Source: Cytophagaceae bacterium | GTDB lineage: Bacteria; Bacteroidota; Bacteroidia; Cytophagales; Spirosomataceae | Length of the DNA stretch: 64,000 bases | Reading direction: 5' to 3' | Assembly: GCA_947460975.1 (NCBI GenBank) | Contig: CANHGO010000001.1 | Location: 496,001 to 560,000 of the forward strand | Part shown: positions 8,843 through 17,732 of the stretch, in pieces | Layout: each line of letters opens with the position of its first letter | Position numbering within the stretch: the first letter of the stretch is position 1 | The notes under the pieces: generated by a model | The model's database searches: none | What the model was told of the DNA's origin: nothing | The model's input: the letters and a program-made list of their open reading frames with translations, nothing else | Program-made: the position numbers and the translations under genes

Positions 8843-8876
8843 AAAAAACAAAATAGAACGGCTTCCGACCGTTCTA
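8843..8876 (-). promoter_or_regulatory. Terminator-like hairpin in the greA leader (candidate attenuator)
   Basis: On the minus strand an 8-bp perfect stem (8876-8869 with 8861-8854, arms TAGAACGG / CCGTTCTA... read 5'-3' as TAGAACGG-loop-CCGTTCTA), 7-base loop TCGGAAG, followed at once by TTTTGTTTTTT (8853-8843). It sits between the greA -7 element and the ATG, so most transcripts should end about 25 bases before the gene unless read-through occurs. The U tract also resembles a weak -7 element (TATTTTG, one base short), which is the main alternative reading. Confidence 0.75.
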
Positions 8877-8959
8877 CATAATTTATTTGTAGTTTTGTCT
8901 CAGATGCCGAACTAGAATAAATGTTTATTTATCAACACGTAATCTTATTTTTTACCCGA

Positions 8960-8992
8960 CAAAGGTAATTAAAAAGCGATATTATCCCAAAA
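8960..8992 (-). promoter_or_regulatory. Promoter of greA: -7 TACCTTTG and -33 TTTG
   Basis: Minus-strand TACCTTTG (8967-8960) with a TTTG box (8991-8988) 20 bases upstream, a full match to the Bacteroidota consensus TTTG-N(about 20)-TAnnTTTG. Predicted transcript start near 8953. Confidence 0.72.
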
Positions 8993-9042
8993 CATTTTAT
9001 TCGATGACAAATTCCGCTTCTTTCAATTTTAATTTTTAAAAT

Positions 9043-9960
9043 ATGCGCATCATATTTTTTGGGACTCCAGATTTCGCAGTAGCAAGCCTCGAAGCATTAG
9101 TTCAATCAAAATTTGATGTGGTGGCCGTTGTCACAACACCCGATAAACCTGCCGGAAGAGGCCAACAAATTCAAGCGTCCCCCGTTAAAGTGTATGCTGA
9201 AAAAATGGGATTGCACATTTTACAACCCTTGAAACTGAAGGATCCTGAATTTTTAGATAACCTTAAAAACTTACATGCCGATTTACAAATCATTGTGGCT
9301 TTTAGAATGCTTCCCGAACAGGTTTGGAATATGCCTCCTTTGGGAACTTTTAACTTACACGCATCGCTACTTCCACAATATCGCGGGGCAGCTCCCATCC
9401 ATTGGGCCATTATAAATGGTGAAAAAGAAACAGGGGTAAGTACCTTTTTTCTTCAGCATGAAATAGATACTGGTGACCTATTATTTCAAGAGACAGAACC
9501 CATTCATCCAGAAGATACCACAGGAGATTTGTACCAAAGATTGATGAAAAAAGGCGCAAATTTAGTAGTAAAAACAACGCAAGCCATTATAGACCAACAG
9601 ATTAAACCCCAAGCGCAAAAAGAAAGTCTTGATTTGAAAATTGCCCCAAAACTCACTAGAGAAACTGGCTTGGTGCATTGGTCAAAAAATTCCGAAGAAA
9701 TATACAATCTTATTCGGGGGATGAACCCATTTCCTGGTGCGCATACGCTATTTCAAGGAAAAAACTGCAAAATCAGTTCTGTCAGTCCACATGCTGAAAT
9801 CATCCCTTCCTTAGGCATTGGCGTTTGGGATACCGACCAAAAAACATATCTCCGAGTAGGTTGCGCCGATGGATATATCGAAATCCTAGAATGGCAAATG
9901 GAAGGCAAAAAGAAAATGAAAATCGAAGATTTTCTCCGCGGATATTCCCTTAATTTTTAG
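9043..9960 (+). CDS. fmt: Methionyl-tRNA formyltransferase
   Basis: 305 residues. N-terminal formyltransferase domain with FFGTPDFAVASLEAL at the start, the Fmt-specific loop PDKPAGRGQQIQASPVK, and the catalytic/formyl-binding SLLPQYRGAAPIHWAI with Asn/His in FNLHASLLP and Asp in HEIDTGD; C-terminal OB-fold domain from about residue 205 (KLTRETGLVHW). It formylates Met-tRNAi in the cytoplasm. The def gene is not adjacent. Convergent with the M15 peptidase gene, overlapping 11 bases at the 3' ends. Confidence 0.97.
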   Translation: MRIIFFGTPDFAVASLEALVQSKFDVVAVVTTPDKPAGRGQQIQASPVKVYAEKMGLHILQPLKLKDPEFLDNLKNLHADLQIIVAFRMLPEQVWNMPPLGTFNLHASLLPQYRGAAPIHWAIINGEKETGVSTFFLQHEIDTGDLLFQETEPIHPEDTTGDLYQRLMKKGANLVVKTTQAIIDQQIKPQAQKESLDLKIAPKLTRETGLVHWSKNSEEIYNLIRGMNPFPGAHTLFQGKNCKISSVSPHAEIIPSLGIGVWDTDQKTYLRVGCADGYIEILEWQMEGKKKMKIEDFLRGYSLNF

Positions 9961-10954
9961 CCGCAAACGAATAAATCCCCAATGGATAAAAATATCCAGA
10001 GTCACTGGTTTTTATATACACCCATCCAGCTTTTTGGTTTGCAAATACATAGCCCGTCGACATACCCTTAAACTGCTCAAACCATTCGGCAGATAACTCA
10101 TTCGGTATAGGAATAGCCTGAGAACAGGCACAGACTTGTTGAACCCTATTTTTATTAAGCTCAAGGATTAATTGGCGCGTATCCTCAACCAAATCGCCCT
10201 GTCCTTTCGCTAAAGCAATCGCATAGTTTTGCTCATATAAATGCTTGAAACGAATATATTCAAACGTTAATTCAGGAAATTTTCGCATTAAATCAGCCCC
10301 GTTAGAAAAGGCTTGAATATGACCGGCATCTGGGAAGCCAACAAAATCTCCACCCCAAAATGCACCCATTTCTTTGGCTAAACTACCAACCTTAGCATAC
10401 AAATTGCTTCGACGCACATAACGACCGCGCCGATACATTCCCACATCCACCGCTAAATTGAAATTATGCAATGAAAGTGCCGTTTTTGAACGACCCCGAT
10501 TTAATAAATCCATTTGCTTAGCCAAACCTCTTTCACTTTGCAGAAACTTCAATCGATATCCCCTTGGATTAAATATAGTAGCTAGCGAATCCTTTAAGGT
10601 TTTAAAATCCTCAATTTCTAGGGCTAATGTATTTCCCCAGACCAACAAAGGATCGTCTGTCATGTTGCTATATGCAAATAAATTCTCTTTGTTGTCCGCG
10701 GCAGCGCCTAAGGAATAAATTTTTGATTGAAGCCCTGAAGCATCTTGAATGAAAAAATCCAATTGGGCCGGAATTTCAAATTGATTTTCTATGGGCACCC
10801 GCTCCCGAAACATCCAATGTAAATCCTCGAAATTAATAGATTCAATACGCTTTTTCTGGCAATTCAGTTGCAATGAATCCAATTCTTGAACGCCAAAAAC
10901 AGTAAAACCACAAAAACTTAAAATCAGAAATACGCCGATTTTAACCTGCATCAT
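9950..10954 (-). CDS. Secreted M15-type peptidase (D-Ala-D-Ala carboxypeptidase/endopeptidase-like)
   Basis: 334 residues. Signal peptide in the first ~20 residues (ILSFCGFTVFG). A peptidase M15 core is visible near the middle: SLHNFNLAVDVGM supplies the first zinc His and Asp, WGGDFVGFPDAGHIQ supplies the later Asp and His. This family cuts D,D or L,D bonds in peptidoglycan cross-links. The C-terminal ~100 residues (with CACS) are not recognised. The start overlaps the upstream LysM gene stop as ATGA, so the two are translationally coupled and probably act together on peptidoglycan. The N-terminal ~90 residues before the core are also unassigned. Confidence 0.85.
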   Translation of the reverse strand: MMQVKIGVFLILSFCGFTVFGVQELDSLQLNCQKKRIESINFEDLHWMFRERVPIENQFEIPAQLDFFIQDASGLQSKIYSLGAAADNKENLFAYSNMTDDPLLVWGNTLALEIEDFKTLKDSLATIFNPRGYRLKFLQSERGLAKQMDLLNRGRSKTALSLHNFNLAVDVGMYRRGRYVRRSNLYAKVGSLAKEMGAFWGGDFVGFPDAGHIQAFSNGADLMRKFPELTFEYIRFKHLYEQNYAIALAKGQGDLVEDTRQLILELNKNRVQQVCACSQAIPIPNELSAEWFEQFKGMSTGYVFANQKAGWVYIKTSDSGYFYPLGIYSFAAKN

Positions 10955-11586
10955 TTAACTGGAATGACCAATTGCTCCCCACGTAAGGTCACATCCTCCG
11001 ACTTATGATTAGCATCCATGATGGATTTTTTAGACACTTTGTATTTTTCTGCTACGACTCTTAAAACATCTCCTGGGCCGACCGTATGAATCGCTTTTAT
11101 CTTGACATTTACTTTAGCACCGCCCTTAAAACCATCTGAAATACTAGGGTTCATTGATTTTAATTGGTCTACCGTAAGTCCAAACCGCTTAGCCACCCCA
11201 TTCAAAGATTCACCCTTCTCTGCCGCATACGAATAGGCTTTCCCACTCGGCTCAGCGACTTTCTCCTCCGGAATTTTCTGCGCTTCAGCTTCTTGCTTTT
11301 GTGCTTCCAAAGCCAATTCCGCCTTTTGAACAGAATCCTTTCCTAGTGAACTATCGACGGAAGAAACCGTTGACGTGGAATCCGTAATAATCGAAACCGG
11401 CGGCTCCATTAATTCCTCATCCTCCGCTATGACTAATTTTTCAGCCTTTGCCAGCTCCGTATTTTCTGGTCCTAAAAAATGCTCATACCCAACAAATACT
11501 AAACCAACAAGCGTAATTAATAACACAAAAAGTGTAATTAATGGCAAATTTGAACTTGAACTTTCTTTTAAAAAAGGAATTTTCAT
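10951..11586 (-). CDS. Membrane-anchored protein with two LysM domains
   Basis: 211 residues: basic N-terminus, one transmembrane helix (about 14-33, LPLITLFVLLITLVGLVFVG), a low-complexity Ser/Glu/Ala linker (about 40-112), then two LysM repeats (about 115-160, SYAAEKGESLNGVAKRFGLT; about 164-210, HTVGPGDVLRVVAEKYKVS, ending in GEQLVIPVK). LysM binds N-acetylglucosamine polymers, so the domain should hold peptidoglycan in the periplasm. The start codon directly abuts the purE stop (TAAATG) and its stop overlaps the peptidase start. Confidence 0.9.
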   Translation of the reverse strand: MKIPFLKESSSSNLPLITLFVLLITLVGLVFVGYEHFLGPENTELAKAEKLVIAEDEELMEPPVSIITDSTSTVSSVDSSLGKDSVQKAELALEAQKQEAEAQKIPEEKVAEPSGKAYSYAAEKGESLNGVAKRFGLTVDQLKSMNPSISDGFKGGAKVNVKIKAIHTVGPGDVLRVVAEKYKVSKKSIMDANHKSEDVTLRGEQLVIPVK

Positions 11587-12072
11587 TTATAAATTATCTT
11601 GTGTTTTTTGACTCATCACCGCTACTTTTTCCACCAAATCTTTTTTGTACAAATCAAGTTTTTCAGACAGGGAATCGTTTGAAATGGCCAACATTTGAAC
11701 AGCTAAAATCCCAGCATTCTTAGACGCATTAAGCGCAACCGTGGCGACAGGCACTCCATTAGGCATCTGTAAAATAGATAAAATTGAATCCCAACCATCG
11801 ATCGAGTTTGACGACTTCACCGGAACACCAATGACTGGCAAAATAGTCGCAGAAGCAATCATTCCAGGTAAATGAGCCGCACCACCAGCACCGGCAATAA
11901 TCACTTGGATCCCGCGTGATCTTGCATCTTGTGCATAGGTCAACATTTTAACTGGGGTCCGGTGGGCTGAGACAATATCCACTTCAAATGGAATACCAAA
12001 TTCCTTACAAACATCAATCGCGTCTTGCATCACTGGCAAATCCGAACTGCTACCCATGATAATTCCTACCAT
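11587..12072 (-). CDS. purE: N5-carboxyaminoimidazole ribonucleotide mutase
   Basis: 161 residues from the ATG at 12072 (MVGIIMGSSSDLPVM), the family-standard N-terminus; an in-frame TTG three codons upstream is less likely. Class I PurE features are present: GSSSDLPVM phosphate loop, VSAHRTP with the catalytic His, GAGGAAHLPGM, and PVIGVPV. It converts N5-CAIR to CAIR in purine synthesis, in partnership with PurK encoded immediately upstream. Confidence 0.97.
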   Translation of the reverse strand: MVGIIMGSSSDLPVMQDAIDVCKEFGIPFEVDIVSAHRTPVKMLTYAQDARSRGIQVIIAGAGGAAHLPGMIASATILPVIGVPVKSSNSIDGWDSILSILQMPNGVPVATVALNASKNAGILAVQMLAISNDSLSEKLDLYKKDLVEKVAVMSQKTQDNL

Positions 12073-12084
12073 ATTATTCAATAT

Positions 12085-13218
12085 TTAACTAATTACACGA
12101 ATCAAATTTCTAACCTTTTCAGCCTTTTCCTCAATGTCCAACCTTGAATCTCCCAAGATAGTCACATGTCCCATCTTCCTAAATGGCTTCGTTATTTTCT
12201 TTCCATATAAAAATGGATGAACCCCCGGAATAGACAAAATTTCTCGCAAACCTTCATATTTAACGGGTCCCGTATATCCATCTTCTCCCAACAAATTCAA
12301 CATACCCGAAAAGCATTTCGACGCAGTTTTTCCCAAACTAAGTCCAGAAATCGCACGTAAATGCTGCTCATATTGTGAAGTTTCATTAGCCCGAATCGTA
12401 TGATGACCCGAGTTATGTGGCCTAGGCGCTATCTCATTAATTAAAATTTCTCCTTCGCGAGTCAAAAACATCTCAACTGCCAATACCCCAACCATCCCGA
12501 ATGTATCAATCAAATCGACGGCTATCTTAGCTGCATTTTTTTTAATATTGCTTGGAATATCCGCTGGAGAAACAAGGAATTCCACAAGATTATGCACTGG
12601 ATGAAAGACCATCTCAACGGCTGGAAATGTAGCAATTTCCCCTTTTGCATTTCTAGCGACAATCACGGCTAATTCTTTAGAAAAAGGAACCGCTTTTTCT
12701 AAAAGTCCTGGCTCGTTGAATCCTAATGAAATATCAGACTCGTTCTTTATCAACTGTACCCCGCGTCCATCATATCCCCCTTTTCCCAATTTATTAAATG
12801 CAGGTAAAAAAGAGAGGTGATCCCTAATTTCTTCTGCGGAATCAATCAAAACAAAATCAGCAGTAGGGAAACCGTGGTCTTTGAAAAATTGCTTTTGCAA
12901 TCGCTTATCTTGAATCATTTTCAAAATATGCGGTTGGGGATACACTAATTTCCCCTCATTTTCCAAGCGCTCCAATGCATCTATATTAACATGCTCAATT
13001 TCAATACTAATCACATCATGCGATTGGCCAAAAGAATAAACCGTATTAAAATCTTGAAAGGAACCCTGGACAAAATGTTTGGCCATCAAATGACATGGCG
13101 CCTCCGCATCAGGATCTAAACATGAAATTTCAAAATCCAAATCAATCGCCGCCTGCAAAAGCATACGACCTAGCTGGCCACCTCCCAACAAACCTATTTT
13201 TGGCAATGATTCAGACAT
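12085..13218 (-). CDS. purK: N5-carboxyaminoimidazole ribonucleotide synthase
   Basis: 377 residues, ATP-grasp family. Start motif KIGLLGGGQLGRMLLQAA, the FNKLGKGGYDGRGVQLI glycine loop, ELAVIVARN, and the metal/substrate motif INEIAPRPHNSGHHTI. PurK carboxylates AIR using ATP and bicarbonate. First gene of the purK-purE-LysM-M15 operon. No exact TAnnTTTG was found on its side of the gap to the DUF6580 gene; TAATTTTA about 20 bases upstream is one base off. Confidence 0.97.
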   Translation of the reverse strand: MSESLPKIGLLGGGQLGRMLLQAAIDLDFEISCLDPDAEAPCHLMAKHFVQGSFQDFNTVYSFGQSHDVISIEIEHVNIDALERLENEGKLVYPQPHILKMIQDKRLQKQFFKDHGFPTADFVLIDSAEEIRDHLSFLPAFNKLGKGGYDGRGVQLIKNESDISLGFNEPGLLEKAVPFSKELAVIVARNAKGEIATFPAVEMVFHPVHNLVEFLVSPADIPSNIKKNAAKIAVDLIDTFGMVGVLAVEMFLTREGEILINEIAPRPHNSGHHTIRANETSQYEQHLRAISGLSLGKTASKCFSGMLNLLGEDGYTGPVKYEGLREILSIPGVHPFLYGKKITKPFRKMGHVTILGDSRLDIEEKAEKVRNLIRVIS

Positions 13219-13256
13219 AATTTAAATTAGAATGGGTAAAATTACGGCTTTTGTTT

Positions 13257-13264
13257 TACCTTTG
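13257..13264 (+). promoter_or_regulatory. -7 element (TACCTTTG) for the DUF6580 gene
   Basis: Exact TAnnTTTG 50 bases before the ATG at 13315; no clear -33 box. Confidence 0.5.
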
Positions 13265-13314
13265 GAAATTATTTAGCCTTCTAAAAATATATTTGACTTT
13301 TACGTTAACAAGAA

Positions 13315-13869
13315 ATGACAAAAAGAACACTCGTACTTATCGGATTTTTAGCCTTAGCCGTAGCCAGCAGATTATTTATTTTAGGAGGAACAAATTGGGT
13401 GAATTTCTCACCCATCGCTTCAATGGCCTTGTTTGCTGGAATCTATTTTAATCAAAAAATTCAAGCCATTTCATGGACCATTTTAGCTGTTTGGCTATCC
13501 AATTTACTCTTAAATAATTTCTTGTATACTGAATACTATCCTAACTTTTCATTCGGATTTGATGGAGTTCACATGGGCATTTTTGCACTAATCGCCTTAT
13601 TAGGAAGCAGACTTAACCAGCAAAAAATGACCGCTTTAAATTTTATAAGTACCAATCTAGTATCAGGCCTAGGATTTTTCCTGTTGTCTAATTTCGCTGT
13701 TTGGCTTTCAAGCGATATCACCTATGCAAAATCCATGCAAGGATTATTAGCCTGTTACGCGGCTGGAATACCCTTTTTGAAAAATACGTTGGCAAGTCAA
13801 TTTATATTTTCGGCCATTTTCCTAGGGTCCTTTGAATACCTAAAAAATCGAATTCCTGCGCTGAATTAA
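13315..13869 (+). CDS. DUF6580-type integral membrane protein
   Basis: 184 residues with about five hydrophobic segments (near 5-22, 38-60, 75-92, 105-125, 150-172). The pattern NWVNFSPIASMALFAGIYF near residues 27-45 is the hallmark of the DUF6580 family, which resembles substrate-binding (S) components of ECF-type vitamin transporters. The substrate is unknown and no ECF energising subunits lie nearby. It ends in a TTAA shared with the convergent amidohydrolase stop. Confidence 0.8.
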   Translation: MTKRTLVLIGFLALAVASRLFILGGTNWVNFSPIASMALFAGIYFNQKIQAISWTILAVWLSNLLLNNFLYTEYYPNFSFGFDGVHMGIFALIALLGSRLNQQKMTALNFISTNLVSGLGFFLLSNFAVWLSSDITYAKSMQGLLACYAAGIPFLKNTLASQFIFSAIFLGSFEYLKNRIPALN

Positions 13870-15143
13870 TTGACATTTTTCATTACGATTCCGTCACGCA
13901 TCACAAATTTAACTTTGCTCATAGACTGAATGGTCTCAACGGGATTGCCTTCCACGGCAATAATATCCGCTGATTTACCGACTTCAATCGTACCCAAATT
14001 TTGAGATTGGCCTAATAAATCTGCAGCATTTAATGTGGCACTTTGAATAGCTTCCAAAACAGGCATACCCGCTTCGTGCATCAACTCAAATTCACGTGCA
14101 TTTTTTCCATGACCAAAGACACCCGCATCCGTTCCAAAAGCTATTTTCACCCCTGCTTTATACGCTTTACCAAAAGTTGACTGGATAATTGGTCCTATCT
14201 CCAATGCTTTCTTCTTGACCATTTCTGGATAATAATTTGGGATTAAGGCTGAATCAGCCACCGATCGGCCCGCAATGACCGTAGGCACAAAATACGTTCC
14301 CCTTTCTTTCATCAGGTTCATTACCTCAGCGGTCATAAACGTTCCATGTTCGATCGAATTAACCCCACCCAAAACAGCTCTTTTCATCCCCTCAGCTCCA
14401 TGGGCATGTGCCGCCACCTTAAATCCATAATCTTTAGCCGTATTGACAATCGCGCGAACTTCCTCTTCGGTGAACTGGGCACCCATCCCATCTTTCGCAT
14501 AACTTAAAACTCCGCCCGTCGCCGTAATTTTAATTAAATCTGAACCTTCCTTATATCGCTGACGAACAGCTTTGGCTGCATCGTCGACTCCATTCACCAC
14601 TCCATCTTCAGGACCCAAATCCTTTTTAAATGTTTCATTAATTCCATTGGTATCATCCGCATGACCTCCCGTTGTACCGATCGTAACACCTGCCGTAAAA
14701 ATCCGAGGACCTTCCACCAACCCCTTATTGATCGCATTGCGTAAACTAATCACGACATGGGTACCTCCTAAATCTCGAACAGTCGTGAAACCTGCCATTA
14801 AGTTCTTTTTTGCATTGACTAATGCTTGGTATGCGATATCTCCCGGATTTTTAGTAAATCGATCTAAATAGGCACTTGGATTTGTCTCGCTTTCTAAGTG
14901 GACGTGCATGTCGATCAAACCCGGCATAACCGTTTTGTTTTTCAAATTAATCACTTGGTCCCCTTTGGCTGCAACTTGATATCCTGGCACCACGGCACTG
15001 ACTTTTTTACCTTCAATTACGATGGACATGTTCGTCAGAACTTGTAAAGACTTTACGTCAATTAATTTCCCACAATGAATGATGGTCTTTTGTGAAAAAG
15101 CCAACAAGGGGCTTAAGATCAACATTAAAATGATTCTTTTCAT
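13866..15143 (-). CDS. Secreted amidohydrolase (metal-dependent, imidazolonepropionase/prolidase-like)
   Basis: 425 residues. Signal peptide MKRIILMLILSPLLAFSQ. Amidohydrolase superfamily metal residues: MHVHLES (HxH, about 79-81), the probable carboxylated Lys in DLIKITATGG, His in AAHAHG and IEHGT, and Asp in FGTDAGVFGHG. Related secreted enzymes hydrolyse X-Pro dipeptides or cyclic amides; the exact substrate cannot be read from sequence. Periplasmic location is inferred. Own -7 element upstream. Confidence 0.9.
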   Translation of the reverse strand: MKRIILMLILSPLLAFSQKTIIHCGKLIDVKSLQVLTNMSIVIEGKKVSAVVPGYQVAAKGDQVINLKNKTVMPGLIDMHVHLESETNPSAYLDRFTKNPGDIAYQALVNAKKNLMAGFTTVRDLGGTHVVISLRNAINKGLVEGPRIFTAGVTIGTTGGHADDTNGINETFKKDLGPEDGVVNGVDDAAKAVRQRYKEGSDLIKITATGGVLSYAKDGMGAQFTEEEVRAIVNTAKDYGFKVAAHAHGAEGMKRAVLGGVNSIEHGTFMTAEVMNLMKERGTYFVPTVIAGRSVADSALIPNYYPEMVKKKALEIGPIIQSTFGKAYKAGVKIAFGTDAGVFGHGKNAREFELMHEAGMPVLEAIQSATLNAADLLGQSQNLGTIEVGKSADIIAVEGNPVETIQSMSKVKFVMRDGIVMKNVN

Positions 15144-15168
15144 AGCGTTTATTTTTTAATGGCTTTTG

Positions 15169-15176
15169 CAAAAATA
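15169..15176 (-). promoter_or_regulatory. -7 element (TATTTTTG) for the amidohydrolase gene
   Basis: Exact TAnnTTTG on the minus strand 25 bases before the ATG at 15143; no clear -33 box. Confidence 0.5.
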
Positions 15177-15201
15177 TTTACTCTAATGGACATAAAGTAT
15201 A

Positions 15202-16440
15202 TTATGCCGACTTCAAAATCTTATGAATATGATCCCAAAAACTTGGATACGATTTTGCGACCACTCCTGGTTCATGAATAATTAATTCACACAAAAGACC
15301 AACCGGCGCAAAGGCCATGGCCATTCGGTGATCATCGTAGGTTTCTATTTCCGGACAGGTATCTCGGTTGGCAAAATCACCTGATAATTGGTATAGATGA
15401 TTTTTTTCTAGTTCGACCAATTGACTTCCCAACTTAGCCAACTCATTTTGCAGAGCCAATACCCGGTCCGTTTCCTTAACTTTTAAAGATTCTATTCCGG
15501 TTAAGGTAAATGTGATATTTTTAGCCGCTGCCACCACACAAATCGTTTGAGCTAAATCTGGGCAATCGGTAAAGTCCCAGGCAGCCGACTCCTTTGAGGG
15601 ACATTTCGTTAATAGATATCCACGCCCTGTAAATGTACTTTTTACCCCCAAAAGCTCCATGATCGACTTGATTTCGGAATCCCCTTGCAATGAATTTTCT
15701 TTCAGCCCTAAGAGTTCCAACGAAGTATCTTCAAAAGGAGAAATAGCCACCATGGAATACCAATAACTTGCCCCCGACCAATCAGATTCTACCGCGAATG
15801 GGATGGAATTATACGACTGATGCGCGATATCAATCTCGCCTTTTTCCCAATCCACCTTGGACTCAATACCAAAATGCTTCATCTGCGCCAAGGTCATTTC
15901 AATGTAAGGTTTTGAGCCTAATGAACCCGTTATTTTTACATGAAGTCCTTCGGGCAACAAAGGGGCCAACATCAATATCGCTGAAATAAATTGAGAACTT
16001 ACGTCCCCGCGCATAGAAAGAGAACGAGTTCCCGCATAGGAAAATCCGCGCAATAATAATGGAGGATACCCTAATTGATTTTCATATTCAATGTCTGCAC
16101 CCAAGGTCTTTAAGGCATCCACTAAAATTCCGATAGGGCGCTCACACATACGAGGCGTACCCGTCATTCGCTTTTTTTGACCCGTTATCGCATAATAAGC
16201 AGTCAAAAAACGCATGGTCGTTCCGGCATCCAATACATCTGCGACTTCTTGGTCCTTTTGAGATAACAACCGAATCATGGTTTGCGTATCCCGAGCCTCA
16301 GCTAAATTAGACAAGTAACTTAGTTCTCCCCCAGCTAAAGCATTCAGAATTAACGATCGATTACTTTCTGATTTTGACGCAGGAAGGGGTATGATCTCTT
16401 GAAAAGAATATTCAATGGGGAAAAGACGAATTTGATCCAA
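15202..16440 (-). CDS. aroA: 3-phosphoshikimate 1-carboxyvinyltransferase (EPSP synthase)
   Basis: 412 residues. Family motifs: LPASKSESNRSLILNAL near the N-terminus (Lys, Ser, Arg bind shikimate-3-phosphate), DAGTTMRFLTAYYA, RPIGILVDAL, GDVSSQFISAILMLAP, and the C-terminal KETDRVLALQNEL and DDHRMAMAFA. It makes EPSP for aromatic amino acids. The start is TTG at 16440, 14 bases after the mraY stop, because no in-frame ATG precedes the conserved N-terminus. Its place as the last gene of a division/wall cluster is unusual; murD would be expected there. Confidence 0.95.
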   Translation of the reverse strand: MDQIRLFPIEYSFQEIIPLPASKSESNRSLILNALAGGELSYLSNLAEARDTQTMIRLLSQKDQEVADVLDAGTTMRFLTAYYAITGQKKRMTGTPRMCERPIGILVDALKTLGADIEYENQLGYPPLLLRGFSYAGTRSLSMRGDVSSQFISAILMLAPLLPEGLHVKITGSLGSKPYIEMTLAQMKHFGIESKVDWEKGEIDIAHQSYNSIPFAVESDWSGASYWYSMVAISPFEDTSLELLGLKENSLQGDSEIKSIMELLGVKSTFTGRGYLLTKCPSKESAAWDFTDCPDLAQTICVVAAAKNITFTLTGIESLKVKETDRVLALQNELAKLGSQLVELEKNHLYQLSGDFANRDTCPEIETYDDHRMAMAFAPVGLLCELIIHEPGVVAKSYPSFWDHIHKILKSA

Positions 16441-16454
16441 AATAGAATACGTGA

Positions 16455-17666
16455 TTAACGCAATTTTAATGTTACTAATGATACAACGGCTAAAATAATT
16501 CCAACAATCAAGAATCGGATAACGATTTTAGACTCATGGTAATTTTTCTTTTGAAAATGATGGTGCAATGGCGACATGAGAAAAACCCGCCTACCTTCTC
16601 CATATTTCCGTTTGGTATATTTAAAATAACCTACCTGAATGATGACGGATAAATTTTCAATTAGAAATATTCCGCATAGGACTGGAATCAACATCTCCTT
16701 TCGAATAACGATCGCTAATGTCGCAATCACACCACCTAACATTAGACTTCCCGTATCGCCCATAAATACCTGAGCAGGATACGTATTATACCATAAAAAT
16801 CCAATGCACGCACCTACAAAAGCCGCGCAAAAAATAGCTAATTCCCCTGAATTGGGAATAAACATCACATTTAAATATTGAGAAAATACTTTGTTTCCTG
16901 ACACATACGCTAATATCGCTAAGGTTAGCCCGATGATGACCGACGTTCCCGCGGCTAATCCATCCAATCCATCCGTAATGTTAGCCCCATTTGACACTGC
17001 AGTAATAATAAAAATCACGACCAACACATACACAACCCACACATAATGGTCCGGAATAAAGCTTGGTAATAACATATTATAATCAAACTGATTATTTTTC
17101 AAAAACGGAACCGTCGTCATTAAAGATTTAGAATCTGTGTAAGACTGAACTTGGGTCCCATCGGCTAGCAACGTTAATTTTGAAAAGACCCTTACTTTAA
17201 TGTGTTCGTTATAATACATGGTTAGGCCTACAATTAAGCCTAAACCTATCTGACCCACAATCTTAAATTTACCTGAAAGTCCTTCTTTATTTTTTTTGAA
17301 AACCTTAATGTAATCATCTAAAAAACCCACTGCTCCTAACCAAACGGCCGAAAGCAATAATAAGACGATATATACATTCGTTATTTTGGCAAATAAAATG
17401 GTGGGGATAATTAATGAAAGTAAAATGATGAAACCACCCATGGTCGGCGTTCCTTTTTTCTGCATTTGACCTTCCAAACCAAGGTCGCGAATTTCTTCTC
17501 CGATTTGTAATCTTTGCAATCGATAGATGACAGATTTCCCCCAAATAGCAGCGATTCCAAGAGATGTAATCGTAGCCGCAAATGCACGAAAAGTAATGTA
17601 TTGAAATACCCCAGCGCCAGGAACGTTTAATGTTTTGTCTAAGTATTCAAAAAGGTAATAAAACAT
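16455..17666 (-). CDS. mraY: Phospho-N-acetylmuramoyl-pentapeptide-transferase
   Basis: 403 residues, about ten transmembrane helices. Signature regions: [14 protein letters not shown], the catalytic [31 protein letters not shown], and [13 protein letters not shown]-terminal [11 protein letters not shown], a MraY-specific loop. It joins UDP-MurNAc-pentapeptide to undecaprenyl phosphate (lipid I). Bacteroidota forms are longer than the E. coli enzyme (360) because of an insert near residues 160-210, which is seen here. 66 bases separate it from murE. Confidence 0.97.
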   Translation of the reverse strand: MFYYLFEYLDKTLNVPGAGVFQYITFRAFAATITSLGIAAIWGKSVIYRLQRLQIGEEIRDLGLEGQMQKKGTPTMGGFIILLSLIIPTILFAKITNVYIVLLLLSAVWLGAVGFLDDYIKVFKKNKEGLSGKFKIVGQIGLGLIVGLTMYYNEHIKVRVFSKLTLLADGTQVQSYTDSKSLMTTVPFLKNNQFDYNMLLPSFIPDHYVWVVYVLVVIFIITAVSNGANITDGLDGLAAGTSVIIGLTLAILAYVSGNKVFSQYLNVMFIPNSGELAIFCAAFVGACIGFLWYNTYPAQVFMGDTGSLMLGGVIATLAIVIRKEMLIPVLCGIFLIENLSVIIQVGYFKYTKRKYGEGRRVFLMSPLHHHFQKKNYHESKIVIRFLIVGIILAVVSLVTLKLR

Positions 17667-17732
17667 TCCTTAGCTAATTTTAGGTGGAAAAAAACTAAAA
17701 CAAAGTTGCAAAATTTTGATTGCTTGTACAAA

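Noticed and set aside
8819-8851. Longer start for greA
   Set aside because: It adds 11 residues in the leader, next to the attenuator hairpin; MAQFQYY is the usual start.
8911-8930. AT-rich inverted repeat around AATAAA..TTTATT in the greA/fmt gap
   Set aside because: Too AT-rich and short to separate from chance.
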